This document shows positions 27,270 to 35,037 of a DNA stretch of 35,037 nt, piece by piece. The first letter of the stretch is position 1, and every line of letters starts with the position of its first letter. The notes under the pieces are model-generated. The model did no database searches, had not been told where the DNA came from, and saw nothing but the letters and a program-made list of their open reading frames with translations. The stretch spans positions 1 to 35,037 of the forward strand of contig JARLJG010000024.1 of NCBI GenBank assembly GCA_031291325.1, read 5' to 3'. Made by a program: the position numbers and the translations under genes. The DNA comes from Burkholderiaceae bacterium. Its GTDB lineage: Bacteria > Pseudomonadota > Gammaproteobacteria > Burkholderiales > Burkholderiaceae_D.

Positions 27270-27386
27270 CGGTATATTTTACTCGCTGTGTCCTATCGAT
27301 TCAGCACGAGCCGGCGAAAATCCGCCAAAAAGACTTCTTGACTCCATCGATTTCGGTCGCATAGGCGCGGCTGGCGATTGCACGGC

Positions 27387-27417
27387 TTCGGTGAAGTCCG
27401 CTCGCCAAGGATATAAT
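27387..27417 (+). promoter_or_regulatory. Putative trhO promoter
   Basis: A perfect -10 TATAAT at 27412-27417 lies 34 bases before the trhO ATG. The best -35 is TTCGGT at 27387-27392 with a long 19-base spacer, so the upstream half is weak. Confidence 0.4.
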
Positions 27418-27451
27418 GTCGTCAAATCAATGACTTATAGAAATTTCACCC

Positions 27452-28369
27452 ATGCAAGCTTGTTCAACCGACACCCAGAATGACGAAAACGTCTTGCCGC
27501 CGGCAAGCGCCGTACTACCCTATGTCAACATCGCCGCCTATAAGTTCATCAGCTTCCACGATACAGTGGAACAGCGCCCAATCTTTCGCGCCCTGTGCGA
27601 GCAATTGGACTTGAAGGGCACGATCCTGCTCACGCCGGAAGGCATCAACCTGTTCCTGGCCGGCTTGCGCGAATCGATCGACAAGTTCCTGGCGTGGTTG
27701 CGCAGCGATCCGCGCTTTGCCGATATCCAGGTCAAGGAGAGCTACTCGAAGAAACAGCCGTTCAACCGCATGCTGGTCAAGCTGAAAGCCGAAATCATCA
27801 CGATGAAGCATCCGCTGATCCAGCCGGAAAAAGGCCGTGCGCCGGCGGTCGAGCCCAAGACCCTCAAACGCTGGCTGGATCAGGGCCACGACGATGCCGG
27901 CAGGCCGGTGGTGATGGTCGAGACCCGCAATGCGTTTGAAGTCGACGTTGGCACGTTCAACAATACGATCGATTACCGCATCGACAAATTCACCGAATTC
28001 CCCGATGTGATCGGCCAGCACAAGGAAGAACTGGAAGGCAAGACCGTTGTCACTTTTTGCACTGGCGGCATCCGCTGCGAAAAAGCGGCCATCCATATGC
28101 GCAATGTCGGCTTCGACAGCGTCTATCAGCTCGACGGCGGCATCTTGAAATATTTCGAGGAAGTCGGCGGCGCGCACTATACCGGCGATTGCTTCGTCTT
28201 CGATTACCGAACCGCGTTGAGCCCGACGCTGCAGGAATCCGAAACCACGCAATGCTACGGTTGCCGCGCAGTGGTTACCCCGCGCGAACAGTTGTCGCCG
28301 TATTACGTGGCTGGGAAATCGTGCCCGCATTGCAAGAAAGCCAGCAGGGAAACAACTGCTGCCGCCTGA
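27452..28369 (+). CDS. trhO: tRNA uridine(34) hydroxylase TrhO (rhodanese-like)
   Basis: TrhO (YceA) makes 5-hydroxyuridine at the wobble base of some tRNAs in an oxygen-dependent reaction. An N-terminal acylphosphatase-like part contains [18 protein letters not shown] and the linker [12 protein letters not shown]. The rhodanese domain follows with [17 protein letters not shown] and the active-site loop [11 protein letters not shown]. The C-terminus has CYGCRAVV and SCPHCK, a four-cysteine zinc-binding pattern present in the longer members. The 305-residue length is normal. The start ATG has no clear ribosome site. It converges on cysC with five bases between stops. Confidence 0.93.
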   Translation: MQACSTDTQNDENVLPPASAVLPYVNIAAYKFISFHDTVEQRPIFRALCEQLDLKGTILLTPEGINLFLAGLRESIDKFLAWLRSDPRFADIQVKESYSKKQPFNRMLVKLKAEIITMKHPLIQPEKGRAPAVEPKTLKRWLDQGHDDAGRPVVMVETRNAFEVDVGTFNNTIDYRIDKFTEFPDVIGQHKEELEGKTVVTFCTGGIRCEKAAIHMRNVGFDSVYQLDGGILKYFEEVGGAHYTGDCFVFDYRTALSPTLQESETTQCYGCRAVVTPREQLSPYYVAGKSCPHCKKASRETTAAA

Positions 28370-28380
28370 AGCCTTCAGGC
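28364..28380. terminator. Small hairpin spanning two convergent stops
   Basis: GCCTGAA at 28364-28370 and TTCAGGC at 28374-28380 form a 7-base stem with a 3-base loop, covering the stop codons of trhO and cysC. There is no T-run on either side, so a terminator role is uncertain; the pairing partly reflects the two facing TGA stops. Confidence 0.25.
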
Positions 28381-28986
28381 TATCGCGAGAATACCGCGCT
28401 CGCGCAGCAGGTTCAGCACCAACTCGACGCACTGCTCTAAATCCAACGCGGCGGTATCGACCACCAGTTCGGCAGCCAGCGGTTCTTCGTACGGAGATGA
28501 AATGCCGGTAAAGTCCTTGACGATGCCGGCCCTGGCTTTCTGGTACAAACCCTTGACGTCGCGGCTTTCGCAGACATCGACCGAGCAGCGGCAATGGATT
28601 TCCAGGAAATCGCCGGGCGGCACCAGCGCGCGCACCCGATCGCGGTCGCTGCGAAACGGCGAGATGAACGCAGTCAACACGATGATCCCGGCGTCGACGA
28701 ATAATTTCGCCATCTCGCCGATACGGCGAATGTTTTCGCTGCGATCAGCCGCGGAAAACCCCAGGTCGCCGCACAATCCGTGCCGCACGTTGTCGCCATC
28801 GAGCACGTAGGTGCGCGCGCGGACCTGGTGCAAGCGCTCTTCGACCGCATGCGCCAATGTCGATTTGCCGGCGCCGGAAAGCCCGGTAAACCAAAGAATC
28901 GTGCTGCGATGTCCGTTCAAACGCTCGCGCTCGGCGCGATGCACGCTTGCTTCATGCCACACGACGTTCGAGCTAATATTATTCAT
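28375..28986 (-). CDS. cysC: Adenylylsulfate kinase CysC
   Basis: CysC phosphorylates adenosine 5'-phosphosulfate (APS) to PAPS, used for sulfate assimilation or sulfation. The 203-residue product has the P-loop GLSGAGKST at 35-43, the APS-binding [30 protein letters not shown] and the [12 protein letters not shown] segment with the conserved Ser. [12 protein letters not shown] and [11 protein letters not shown] complete the family. It stands alone, without cysD or cysN, downstream of the TPR glycosyltransferase genes. A link with sulfated glycans is possible but not shown. No strong ribosome site precedes the ATG. Confidence 0.95.
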   Translation of the reverse strand: MNNISSNVVWHEASVHRAERERLNGHRSTILWFTGLSGAGKSTLAHAVEERLHQVRARTYVLDGDNVRHGLCGDLGFSAADRSENIRRIGEMAKLFVDAGIIVLTAFISPFRSDRDRVRALVPPGDFLEIHCRCSVDVCESRDVKGLYQKARAGIVKDFTGISSPYEEPLAAELVVDTAALDLEQCVELVLNLLRERGILAIA

Positions 28987-29051
28987 GAAATGTATTAAGG
29001 TCGCGGTAGGTCGTTTTGTTCATCATATCATGACACATTGACATTCCTTGG

Positions 29052-30890
29052 CTATCGCTGCTCGCGCCCGGGCACGACCAGCGCCAACGCCCGTTTGACA
29101 TCGGCAATGACGCTATTCCAATCGCCCATGGATGGCTGTCGGAATATCCGCATGCCTAGGTACCACGGACTATCTTCGCGCCCGCTCAACCAGCGCCAGC
29201 AAGTATTGTAGCGATTGAGCAGCCACACCGGCTTGCCGACCGCGCCCACCAGGTGCGCGACCGAAGTATCAACGCAAATTGCCATATCCAGATTGGCAAT
29301 CAAGGCTGCCGTATCCTCGAAATCGCGCAGCTCGTCGGTGAAATCGATTAGTCGGGGATTGCCGTCGGCCTGCCGGCGGGCATCGTCGCCGACCTGCAGG
29401 CTGATGAATTCGATACCGGGAATCTGCAGCAATGGCAGCAGGCGATCAAAGTGGATGCTGCGTTGGCCGTCGATTGCCCGCACGCCATGCCCCGCAGCCA
29501 GATGCTTGCGCGGATCGCCGGCCCAGACCAGGCCGACGCGCAGCGCGGTTTTCTGGTCCAATTTTTCCTGCCAATAGGCAATCTTGTCCGGGCTGGCTGC
29601 CAAATACGGAACGGCAGCGGGTATCGTCGCCAATTCGGTTTTGCAGGCCAGTGGCAAACTCATCATCGGACACTGGTAATCGAATAACGGTAGCGTCTCG
29701 CCCGGCGCGAACACCGCCGCGACGCCGGCACAGCTGGCCGCCAGGGACTTCAGCGGCCTTGGCACCTCCAGATAGACGGTCGCGCCGCGCGCCGCCACCA
29801 GTGTCGCATAACGGACGAATTGCAGCGTATCGCCGAAGCCTTGTTCCGCATGGAGCAAGATGGCTTTGCCGCTCAAATCGGCGTCGCCCAGCCATAGCGG
29901 CTGAGCCAATCCGCGTGGCGGAATTGCCCCGCCTTTCCAGCGATATTCGAATTCTTGCCACCCTTCGGCATAGTGGCCTTGCGCAAGCAGAGAAATGCTC
30001 AAATTCCAGCGCGCTTCGGCAAAATCGAGTTTGATCCTCAACGCTCTCCGAAAACAGGTCACCGCCTCTTCAAATTGCCCGAGATCCCTCAGTGCATCGC
30101 CAAGATTGTTATGCGCCATCGCATAGTCGGGCTTGATTGCCAGCGCCCGTCGATAGCAGCTCACTGCGTCGTCGAATCTCCCGATGCTTTTCAGCGCAAC
30201 GCCGAGGTTATAGTGCGCCTTGGCGTAATCGGGCTTGATGACCAGCGCCCGCCGATAGTTTTCTATTGCGTCGTCGAGGCGTCCAAGACCTTGCAGCACG
30301 CTGCCAAGGTTGCTGTGCGCCTCGGCAAAATCGGGTTTGATTTGCAATGCTCGCTCATAGCTGGCCACCGCGTCGTCGAGGCTCCCCAGATCTTGCAGCG
30401 CCGCACCCAAATTACAGTGCACCTCGGCGAAATCGGGCTTGATCTGCAATGTTCGGCGATAGCAGGCCACCGCGTCATCGAGCCGTCCGACGCCTTTGTA
30501 TGCATTGCCCAAAATATTGTGCACTTCGGCATCGCCCGGCATTAGCTTCACCGCATTTTGCAATGCTGTGACCGCCTCCTTGCCTTGCGCCCGCAACGCA
30601 AGCCCCAGCAGCTTCCAGACGTGGCCGAAATTCGGATATTGCCCGCATAAAAGGCGCGCCCCACTCTCCAGTTCCGCATATCGTCCTGCATTCAACAAAC
30701 CCACAAGTCGGTTCATTTCCGTCGGCGCCGGCATGCTTTGCTGCATGCGGTTGACCGAATTTGCGGCATCGGCATGTCCGCGCCCCGTCTGCGCGGAAGA
30801 GACGGGAATGCGATCGCGGCCACAGCATTTTTTGTATTTCTCCCCGCTGCCGCAGGTGCAGGGGTCGTTTCTTCCTGGCGTCGTATTCAC
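29052..30890 (-). CDS. SEC-C + TPR + GT9-like glycosyltransferase fusion
   Basis: A 612-residue protein in three parts. Residues 8-24 are a SEC-C zinc motif, NDPCTCGSGEKYKKCCG, like the SecA tail. From about 60 to 335 come roughly six TPR repeats of 34 residues with LxIKPDFAEAHxNLG consensus. The C-terminal half has RVGLVWAGDP, the EQGFGDTLQFVRY strand and a DTSVAHLVGAVGKPVWLL site that recall the heptosyltransferase (GT9-like) fold. I place the start at GTG 30890, eight bases after AAAGGA on the minus strand; GTG 30896 is an alternative. The open frame to 31022 overlaps the previous gene and is not real. The role is likely glycan or protein glycosylation; donor and target are unknown. Confidence 0.8.
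   Translation of the reverse strand: MNTTPGRNDPCTCGSGEKYKKCCGRDRIPVSSAQTGRGHADAANSVNRMQQSMPAPTEMNRLVGLLNAGRYAELESGARLLCGQYPNFGHVWKLLGLALRAQGKEAVTALQNAVKLMPGDAEVHNILGNAYKGVGRLDDAVACYRRTLQIKPDFAEVHCNLGAALQDLGSLDDAVASYERALQIKPDFAEAHSNLGSVLQGLGRLDDAIENYRRALVIKPDYAKAHYNLGVALKSIGRFDDAVSCYRRALAIKPDYAMAHNNLGDALRDLGQFEEAVTCFRRALRIKLDFAEARWNLSISLLAQGHYAEGWQEFEYRWKGGAIPPRGLAQPLWLGDADLSGKAILLHAEQGFGDTLQFVRYATLVAARGATVYLEVPRPLKSLAASCAGVAAVFAPGETLPLFDYQCPMMSLPLACKTELATIPAAVPYLAASPDKIAYWQEKLDQKTALRVGLVWAGDPRKHLAAGHGVRAIDGQRSIHFDRLLPLLQIPGIEFISLQVGDDARRQADGNPRLIDFTDELRDFEDTAALIANLDMAICVDTSVAHLVGAVGKPVWLLNRYNTCWRWLSGREDSPWYLGMRIFRQPSMGDWNSVIADVKRALALVVPGREQR
29960..30560 (-). repeat. Tandem TPR-encoding repeats of 102 bases
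   Basis: About six consecutive units of 34 codons in the third TPR gene share a conserved core around NLGxALxxLGxxDDAVxxYRRALxIKPD. Units are similar at base level, so recombination between them could change repeat number. Confidence 0.7.
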
Positions 30891-30930
30891 GTTCACATTC
30901 CTTTGGTATTTTGAGTTGCACCCATTGCAT

Positions 30931-33003
30931 CTATGGGCGAGCGGCATCAACGGATTTTTCGCGGCGACTCTCGCACCAACGGATCCACATGCCGCGCAGC
31001 GCCGCTTCAAAATGTCGTGCAAAACGCTGCTGGTCGAACAGCGGCGTCTCTTTCAAGCGTTCGCGCATGCCGGCCCGGATGTCCGCCAGCCTCGGCAGAT
31101 CGTTCGCCAGCGAGATCGCCTTTTCGATAAATTCCTCTGGCGTGGCGGTGGCGAATTCGGGCATTCGCGCCGCGTTCATTATGCTAAGGCCTGCGCGCGA
31201 CGGGAAGCGTTCGCCGACCATGGTCAGTACCGGTACGCCCAGCCACAACGATTCGCAGGTCGTGGTGGCGCCATTGACCGGGAACGGATCGAGCGTGATG
31301 TCCACTTGCTGCAACTTGCGCTGAAATTTGCGCAATGGCAAGCTGCCGCAATAATCGATGCGATCGTCGGCGATACCAAGTTGCGCGAACCGGCGGATCA
31401 GTTGCCCACGTGCCGCCCCTTCCGGCACGGTTGCCATCAGCAAGCGCGAGTTGGGCAATCTGTGCAGCAGGCTTGCCCATAGTGCGATGCATTCACTACC
31501 CACCTTGTTGACATTGTTGAACGAGCCGAAGGTCAGGTAGCCATTCACGAGCGCCGGTAGCGGAGTCACTTCCGGCATGCCGTCAGGCGGGCGATAACAC
31601 CATATGCTACCGGGCAAACGCAATAATTTTTCCGTGTAATACTGGTCGTCGCCGGGTTCGGCATAGCGATCCGTCAGTCGATAATCCATCGCGGACAGTC
31701 CGGTGCTGCCGGGATAACCGAGGTAAGTGATCTGGATTGGAGCAGGCTTGCGAGCGAACGTAAACAGCCGATTGAGCGCGGTGTGACCGGCCAGGTCGAC
31801 CAGAATATCGATGCCGTCGGCTCGTATATGTTGCGCCAGTTCGTCGTCCGACATGCCGACACACGGTTGCCAGTGGTCCGCTTGCGCGATCAGGCGCTCG
31901 GTGACGGCATCGCGCTTGGCACTATTTGAATAGCAATACACTTCCACTTGTGACTTGTCGTGGTTGGACAACACCGGCTCAATGAAGTAAGCAACTGCGT
32001 GTTCACGGAAATCCCCGGAGACATAGCCTATCTTCAGGCGTTTGTCTGGATCGCGGCTGTTGGCGTGCACGGGCCAATGCGGTTTCAAGCTCGCTTCCAC
32101 TTGCTCTCCGAATCGCCGATGCGCGACGAACAGGTCTTCCTTCGTGCTCTGCGAAGAAAATTGAAGGGCAAACAGCAAATTGCAACGTGCCGGCATGAAA
32201 TCCGGTTTGATCTCCAGTGCCCGCCGATAACTTGTCAATGCATCCTCAAGTTGCCCGCTGTCTTGCAACGCCCTACCCAGACCGAAGTGTGCTTCTACAT
32301 AAGCAGGTTCAATCTCGAGCGCCCGGCGGTAGCTCCGCAATGCGTCATTGCCTTGCCCACTTTCGGCCTGTGCATTGCCGAGATTGCAGAATGTTTGCGC
32401 ATCGTTGGGCAAGAGTGCAGCAGCCCTTTGCAATGCGGGCAAAGCGTTTTTCCGTTGCTTCAACTGAGCTGTGCCAAACGCCTTCCAAGCAATCCCGGAT
32501 TGCGGATGTCGTTCGACCAGGGTGCGCGCGGCGGTTTCCATTTCCGCATAGCGCCCCTCGTTGAACAAGAGCGCGAGTCTTTGCATTTCGGCAGGCGTCA
32601 TCGTTCCAGGGTCAGACCGATTCTGTATGGCACTTAAAATTTCTTTCTCGAGCGATTGCGCCGCTGCGGAATTGGCCACGTGCGGCGCCGCACTTTGCAA
32701 TACCAGCAATGCCTCCTGCGATCGTCCGGTTTTCAACAAAGCGTCGGCGTAAGTCAGTGCATATTCCGCGCGCTTTGGATCGATGGAATAAGCAGTTTGC
32801 AGATAAGGCAAGCCCGCCGCGTGTTGCCCAACCTGACAGGCGATCATTCCGAGCTTATGATTGGCTTCCGCCTGGCGCGGTTGCGCCTGCAAAATCGCGC
32901 GGTATAGCTGTTCGGCCTCCCACAACCGCCCAGCTTGATGATGGCCGATAGCCTGTTGCAATGCGAGCTCGAGCGGCAAGGTAGGGGAATCTGGACTAGC
33001 CAT
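30931..33003 (-). CDS. TPR + OGT/SPINDLY-type (GT41) glycosyltransferase
   Basis: A 690-residue protein. TPR repeats fill about residues 1-300 (for example LGMIACQVGQHAAGL and RALEIEPAYVEAHFGLGRAL). The rest matches the bacterial GT41 C-domain: LKIGYVSGDFREHAVAYFIEPVL with the catalytic-type His, DILVDLAGHTALNRL, YPGSTGLSAMDYRLTD, YLTFGSFNNVNKV and TLDPFPVNGATTTCESLWLGVPVLTM. GT41 enzymes add GlcNAc or related sugars to Ser/Thr of proteins. The ATG at 33003 suits the family start; a longer frame to 33069 runs into the upstream gene. It is 32 bases after the first TPR gene and 40 bases before the third. Confidence 0.88.
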   Translation of the reverse strand: MASPDSPTLPLELALQQAIGHHQAGRLWEAEQLYRAILQAQPRQAEANHKLGMIACQVGQHAAGLPYLQTAYSIDPKRAEYALTYADALLKTGRSQEALLVLQSAAPHVANSAAAQSLEKEILSAIQNRSDPGTMTPAEMQRLALLFNEGRYAEMETAARTLVERHPQSGIAWKAFGTAQLKQRKNALPALQRAAALLPNDAQTFCNLGNAQAESGQGNDALRSYRRALEIEPAYVEAHFGLGRALQDSGQLEDALTSYRRALEIKPDFMPARCNLLFALQFSSQSTKEDLFVAHRRFGEQVEASLKPHWPVHANSRDPDKRLKIGYVSGDFREHAVAYFIEPVLSNHDKSQVEVYCYSNSAKRDAVTERLIAQADHWQPCVGMSDDELAQHIRADGIDILVDLAGHTALNRLFTFARKPAPIQITYLGYPGSTGLSAMDYRLTDRYAEPGDDQYYTEKLLRLPGSIWCYRPPDGMPEVTPLPALVNGYLTFGSFNNVNKVGSECIALWASLLHRLPNSRLLMATVPEGAARGQLIRRFAQLGIADDRIDYCGSLPLRKFQRKLQQVDITLDPFPVNGATTTCESLWLGVPVLTMVGERFPSRAGLSIMNAARMPEFATATPEEFIEKAISLANDLPRLADIRAGMRERLKETPLFDQQRFARHFEAALRGMWIRWCESRREKSVDAARP
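30970..31014. repeat. 45-base duplicate, copy 1 (3' end of second TPR gene)
   Basis: This segment equals 33051-33095 in 44 of 45 bases (mismatch at 31003 against 33084). Both copies encode the same stretch HFEAALRGMWIRWCE at the C-terminus of neighbouring paralogues. Such identity, in genes that differ strongly elsewhere, suggests gene conversion or duplication. Confidence 0.8.
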
Positions 33004-33035
33004 ATGAATCCACGGGAACAAATTTCGATCGACGC

Positions 33036-35037
33036 TTATGCATTGCCGCCCTCGCACCAACGGATCCACATGCCGCGCAGCGCAGCTTCAAAATGGCGCG
33101 CAAAACGCGGCGCGTCGAATAGCGGCGAGGCCAGCGCTTGTTGCCGCAGCCGTTCGCGCAGCGCCGATAAACGCGGCAGGTCGGCAGCATGAGACACCGC
33201 GCGCGCCACATAGTCGTCGGTGTCGGCGGCGATCCATTCCGCCAGCCCTGCATTCATGAGTATGCCTACGCCTTGCCGAGCCAGGAAACAGGTCCCCGCC
33301 AGCGTCACCGCCGGCACGCCCATCCACAGTCCTTCCACTGTGGTGGTTCCGCCCGGATAGGGGAATGGATCGAGGGCGATGTCGACCCGGCCATAGGCGG
33401 CCAGATATTTTTCTCTCGACTCGGCGCCTTCGATCATTAAACGCGTTGGGTCGATTCCGTGCGCGACGAAACGGGCGACGGTGTTTTGCTGCATCGATAC
33501 TTCGTTGAGTTGCGCGGCTTTGAGGAAGAGTTTGCTGCGCGGGGTGGCTCGCAACACCTTGGCCCAGATGGCGACGACCCGGTCGTTCATCTTGGCGAGA
33601 TTATTGAAGCAGCCAAAGGTGACGTAGCCGTTGGCCAGCGCGGGCAGCGAGGCAACGTCGAGCTTGACCTCGGGCGGGGTGAAGCACAGCCGCGTTTCCG
33701 GCAGCCGCCAGATTTTTTCCGTGAAATAGATTTCTTCGCTTGCCGGCAAGGTCCAGGGGTCGGCGATCAGGTAGTCGATTGCGGCCACGCCTGTGGTGGC
33801 AAAGTAGCCTAGCCAGCTGGCTTGCACGGGTGCCGGCTTCCAGGCGAACATCGGCAGCCGGTTGTGCGCGGTGTGGCCGGAGAGGTCGAGCAGGATATCG
33901 ATGCCGTCGTCGCGTATTTTTTGCGCCAGGCGTTCGTCGGAAAGCCCTACCGCCGAATGCCAGCCGTGGCAATAGGTCTTGATGCGTTCGGTCAAGGCGT
34001 CGCTGCCGGATTGCGTCGTATACGCCACCAGTTGCAAGCGCCCGCCCGATTGCGCCGCCAGCGCTGCCAGCACGCCCTGCAGAAAAAAACCGACCGGGTG
34101 ATTGCGCAGATCGCCTGATACCAGCCCTATGCGCAAGCATTTTTGCGGATCGGGCGCATTTTTCCAGGTTTGATGGACAGTGGCTTGCGCAGCCACCAGG
34201 TCGCCGAAATGCCTGGCATCGGCCAGCAAGTCGGTAGCCGCTCGATCATGCCGATAGTTTTGCGTAAACAGCAGGCTGCTGTGCGCTTCGACAAAATCGG
34301 GCTTGACCGTCAGCGCCCGGCGATAACTCGCGGTTGCTTCATCGATACGCCCGAGGTCTTTCAGCGTATTCCCCAGGTTGAGGTGCTGCACTTCGGCAAA
34401 CTCGCTAGGGAATGTTAGCGCCTTGCGATAGCTTGCCGCCGCGTCTTCGAGTTGCCCCAGTTCTTGCAGCGAGATGCCGAGGTTGCTGTAGGCATCCGCA
34501 TAGTCCGGCCTGAGCGCCAGCGCCCTCCGGTAACTCGCCACCGCGTCATCGCTCTTTTTCAACGCTTGCAGCGCATTGCCCAGGTTGTAATGCACTTCGG
34601 CCAGGTCCGGCTTGAGCTTCAATGCGCGCCCGTAGCTCGCCACCGCGCCGTCGTACTGCCCCAGGTCTTTCAACGCATTGCCCAGGTTGCTGTGCGCCTC
34701 GGCATAATCCGGCCTGAGCGCCAGCGCTCGCCGGAAGCTCGCTACCGCGCCTTCGAATTGTCCGAGTTCGTTCAAGGCATTGCCCAGATTGCTATGCGCC
34801 TCGGCATCGTTGGGCAAGAGCTTCGCGGCCTTTTGCAACGCCTGCAACGCGTCCTTGCCTTGCATCTTCAGGGATAGCCCCAGCACCTTCCAGACGAAGC
34901 CGGAATTCGGCAGTTGTTCCAGCAGCGTGCGCGCGTTGCTTTCTAAATCAACATAATGTCCCGCATTGAACAGCGCAATCAGCAGGTTCGTGTCTTCCGG
35001 GGTCAAGATTTGCTTGCGCGCGCTATTGCCCGGCGCA
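33036..35037 (-). CDS. TPR + OGT/SPINDLY-type glycosyltransferase, 5' end outside window
   Basis: The frame stays open to the window edge, so this gene is partial at its N-terminus. A TTG at 35006 is not a good start: the residues after it (TPEDTNLLIALFNAGHY) align with an internal part of the second gene (TPAEMQRLALLFNEGRY). The visible 667 codons give seven or so TPR units, then a GT41 domain: LRIGLVSGDLRNHPVGFF with the conserved His, DILLDLSGHTAHNRLPMF, GYFATTGVAAIDYLIAD, VTFGCFNNLAKM and LDPFPYPGGTTTVEGLWMGVPAVTL. It is the first of three tandem genes and probably lies inside a longer glycosylation locus beyond the window. Confidence 0.88.
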   Translation of the reverse strand, partial: APGNSARKQILTPEDTNLLIALFNAGHYVDLESNARTLLEQLPNSGFVWKVLGLSLKMQGKDALQALQKAAKLLPNDAEAHSNLGNALNELGQFEGAVASFRRALALRPDYAEAHSNLGNALKDLGQYDGAVASYGRALKLKPDLAEVHYNLGNALQALKKSDDAVASYRRALALRPDYADAYSNLGISLQELGQLEDAAASYRKALTFPSEFAEVQHLNLGNTLKDLGRIDEATASYRRALTVKPDFVEAHSSLLFTQNYRHDRAATDLLADARHFGDLVAAQATVHQTWKNAPDPQKCLRIGLVSGDLRNHPVGFFLQGVLAALAAQSGGRLQLVAYTTQSGSDALTERIKTYCHGWHSAVGLSDERLAQKIRDDGIDILLDLSGHTAHNRLPMFAWKPAPVQASWLGYFATTGVAAIDYLIADPWTLPASEEIYFTEKIWRLPETRLCFTPPEVKLDVASLPALANGYVTFGCFNNLAKMNDRVVAIWAKVLRATPRSKLFLKAAQLNEVSMQQNTVARFVAHGIDPTRLMIEGAESREKYLAAYGRVDIALDPFPYPGGTTTVEGLWMGVPAVTLAGTCFLARQGVGILMNAGLAEWIAADTDDYVARAVSHAADLPRLSALRERLRQQALASPLFDAPRFARHFEAALRGMWIRWCEGGNA
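33051..33095. repeat. 45-base duplicate, copy 2 (3' end of first TPR gene)
   Basis: Partner of 30970-31014, spaced 2081 bases away, with one mismatch. It encodes the shared C-terminal stretch of the two GT41 proteins. Similarity falls off quickly on either side. Confidence 0.8.
34290..34870 (-). repeat. Tandem TPR-encoding repeats of 102 bases
   Basis: Matching landmarks recur at 34482, 34584, 34686 and 34788, exactly 102 bases apart, giving 34-residue TPR units. One unit downstream (near 34377) is longer by a single codon (QHLNLGNT). High base-level similarity points to recent unit amplification. Confidence 0.8.

Noticed and set aside
30891-31022. Longer N-terminus of the SEC-C/TPR protein
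   Set aside because: This part overlaps the end of the preceding gene in another frame, and a ribosome site sits just before the GTG at 30890.
34290-34870. Regular 102-base spacing as a CRISPR or satellite array
   Set aside because: The period equals 34 codons and the frame encodes TPR units, so the repeat is explained by the protein.
35004-35006. TTG as start of the first TPR gene
   Set aside because: The frame is open to the window edge and the residues after TTG align with an internal part of the neighbouring paralogue, so the gene is cut by the window.

Overview
The window reads as chromosome of a betaproteobacterium, most likely Burkholderiales of the Oxalobacteraceae type (Herminiimonas, Collimonas or Janthinobacterium relatives). 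That is inferred from the tight gene order hemF-nadD-rsfS-rlmH-maf-rng, the DUF2844/DUF3443 pair, the hutC-UHDIFG set and the overall protein character; no rRNA or other taxonomic marker is present. Genes are densely packed with many 1-4 base overlaps. Most of the window has codon use rich in G and C, apart from one A+T-rich stretch near 7.8-8.96 kb.

Layout. 1-211: a near-perfect 32-base inverted repeat of the dRS3/REP-like type. 212-4979: a housekeeping operon for haem (hemF), NAD (nadD), ribosome biogenesis and silencing (rsfS, rlmH), nucleotide house-cleaning (maf) and RNase G (rng). 5181-9455: envelope and secreted proteins: a Spy-like periplasmic protein, a DUF2844 protein, a DUF3443 lipoprotein, an A+T-rich island with an unknown secreted protein, and a WXXGXW-repeat protein. 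9468-18502: a formyltransferase-like gene converging on hutC, then the divergent histidine utilisation operon hutU-H-D-I-F-G, which takes histidine to glutamate by the HutF/HutG route. Two palindromic operators lie between hutC and hutU. 18503-23814: lipopolysaccharide genes: waaF, an AhpD-like gene and msbA on the minus strand, a WaaE-like GT2 on plus, and a GT4 on minus that sits directly behind dnaE. 23820-28986: dnaE, trhO and cysC. 29052-35037: three tandem minus-strand genes for large TPR glycosyltransferases; the first runs off the window end.

Most interesting points. (1) The DUF3443 lipoprotein carries two DTGS motifs 214 residues apart, plus other pepsin-like landmarks. It may be a two-lobed aspartic protease held off the membrane by a threonine-rich stalk and encoded with a DUF2844 partner. 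(2) The TPR cluster combines two OGT/SPINDLY-type enzymes with a SEC-C+TPR+GT9-like fusion, and shows signs of recent duplication or gene conversion. (3) RsfS carries a histone H1-like Lys/Ala tail of about 100 residues. (4) The hut control region has a readable operator and promoter arrangement. Family assignments come from motif recognition only; no database search was run.
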